Shown: in pieces, positions 7,898-8,469 of the stretch
Numbering within the stretch: position 1 is the first letter of the stretch
Layout: every line of letters begins with the position of its first letter
Assembly: GCA_002381765.1 (NCBI GenBank)
Contig: DFXX01000017.1
Coordinates: 22,301 to 30,769, forward strand
Source: Bacteriovoracaceae bacterium UBA4097
GTDB lineage: Bacteria > Bdellovibrionota > Bacteriovoracia > Bacteriovoracales > Bacteriovoracaceae
DNA: 8,469 nucleotides
Direction: 5' to 3'
The notes under the pieces: model-generated
Databases searched by the model: none
What the model was told of the DNA's origin: nothing
What the model saw: the letters and a program-made list of their open reading frames with translations, nothing else
Program-made: the position numbers and the translations under genes

Positions 7898-8464
7898 TTA
7901 TGCCTTAGCTCGCTCAATGTACTCGCCTGAGCGAGTATCGATTTTTAAAACTTCTCCCTCTTTAATGAAAAGAGGTACGTTGACCTGAAGACCCGTTTCA
8001 AGAACTGCTTTCTTTGATCCACCAGTCGCAGTATCACCCTTCATTCCAGGATCGGTTTCAACAACTTTTAGGTTAATGAAGTTTGGTAGTTCGATTGAGA
8101 TAGGGCGGCCATTATAATAAAGAATATAGACCTTGATCCCTTCCTGAAGATAAAGCTTACTGTCACCAACTTGATCATGAGTAAGATGAACCATTTCAAA
8201 ATTACTTTGATCCATAAAATTATATCCATCAGGATCAGAGTAGTTATACTCCATTTCTTTCTCATCCATGTCTGGCTTACCTGCAGTATCAACACCAGCT
8301 TTGAAAGTTTTCTCGATAACCTGGTTTGTTTCAAGGTTACGAATTCTAGTTCTGACGAAGGCCGAACCTTTTCCTGGATTTACGTGTTGAAAGTCAACGA
8401 TGATCCAAGGTTTACCTTCAAGTTCAATTTTTAAACCCTTTCTGAAATCTGTGGTTTGATACAT
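7898..8464 (-). CDS. efp: Elongation factor P (EF-P)
   Basis: EF-P enters the ribosome between the P and E sites and speeds peptide-bond formation at consecutive prolines; it is cytoplasmic. The 188-residue product has the usual family length (about 185-190). Visible hallmarks are the N-terminal KOW-like domain (about 1-62) with the loop NPGKGSAF (29-36), an OB-type middle domain (about 66-127) containing EMEYNYSDPDGYNFMD (70-85), and a C-terminal OB domain ending in the family signature DTRSGEYIERA (176-186). Lys32 sits at the tip of the N-terminal loop and aligns with Lys34 of E. coli EF-P, the residue that receives beta-lysine there. Whether it is modified here cannot be seen, since no epmA/epmB gene lies in the window. 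The ATG at 8464 fits the family N-terminus, but only five bases precede it, so promoter and ribosome binding site are outside. It is the first visible gene of a tight efp-accB-accC group. Confidence 0.97.
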   Translation of the reverse strand: MYQTTDFRKGLKIELEGKPWIIVDFQHVNPGKGSAFVRTRIRNLETNQVIEKTFKAGVDTAGKPDMDEKEMEYNYSDPDGYNFMDQSNFEMVHLTHDQVGDSKLYLQEGIKVYILYYNGRPISIELPNFINLKVVETDPGMKGDTATGGSKKAVLETGLQVNVPLFIKEGEVLKIDTRSGEYIERAKA

Positions 8465-8469
8465 AAATA

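Noticed and set aside
7473..7988. Plus-strand open frame of 171 codons across accB and the end of efp
   Set aside because: It lies antisense to two unambiguous conserved genes, spans their junction, and its translation shows no recognisable domain.

Overview
The window is an almost gap-free run of six genes, all on the minus strand, so transcription goes from the right edge towards the left edge. In transcription order they are efp (elongation factor P), accB (biotin carboxyl carrier protein), accC (biotin carboxylase), a helical TPR-like protein of unknown function, a large TamB/AsmA-like membrane-anchored protein, and the start of a TamA-like (Omp85/BamA superfamily) outer-membrane protein that leaves the window at base 1. 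Only about 50 bases lie outside genes: 5 before efp, 2 between efp and accB, and 43 between accC and the TPR gene. No RNA gene, mobile element, CRISPR array or clear terminator was seen.

The DNA is moderately AT-rich by eye. The TamB/TamA pair implies a diderm Gram-negative cell. The efp-accB-accC order is common in several bacterial groups, including delta-proteobacterial lineages. With the base composition and the TPR/TamB/TamA tail, it suggests a Bdellovibrionota-type bacterium (Bacteriovorax, Peredibacter or Halobacteriovorax relatives). That placement is a guess from style and memory, not a demonstrated assignment.

Right half (about 6088-8469): efp, accB and accC are packed with a 2-base gap and a 1-base TAATG overlap. 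EF-P rescues ribosomes stalled on proline runs. AccB and AccC form the biotin-carboxylating half of acetyl-CoA carboxylase, the first committed step of fatty acid synthesis; the carboxyltransferase half (AccA, AccD) is not here.

Left half (1-6044): the TPR gene overlaps tamB by 11 bases, and tamB overlaps tamA by 4 bases (ATGA), so the three look translationally coupled. TamB-type proteins bridge the periplasm and are linked to outer-membrane protein assembly and phospholipid movement; TamA is the outer-membrane partner. The 43-base gap after accC carries a perfect TATAAT and a strong Shine-Dalgarno, so the left half may be a separate or additionally promoted unit. If all six genes are co-transcribed, the cluster would join fatty-acid initiation to envelope assembly. 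That is an inference. The least understood parts are the TPR protein and the reversed tamB-tamA order.
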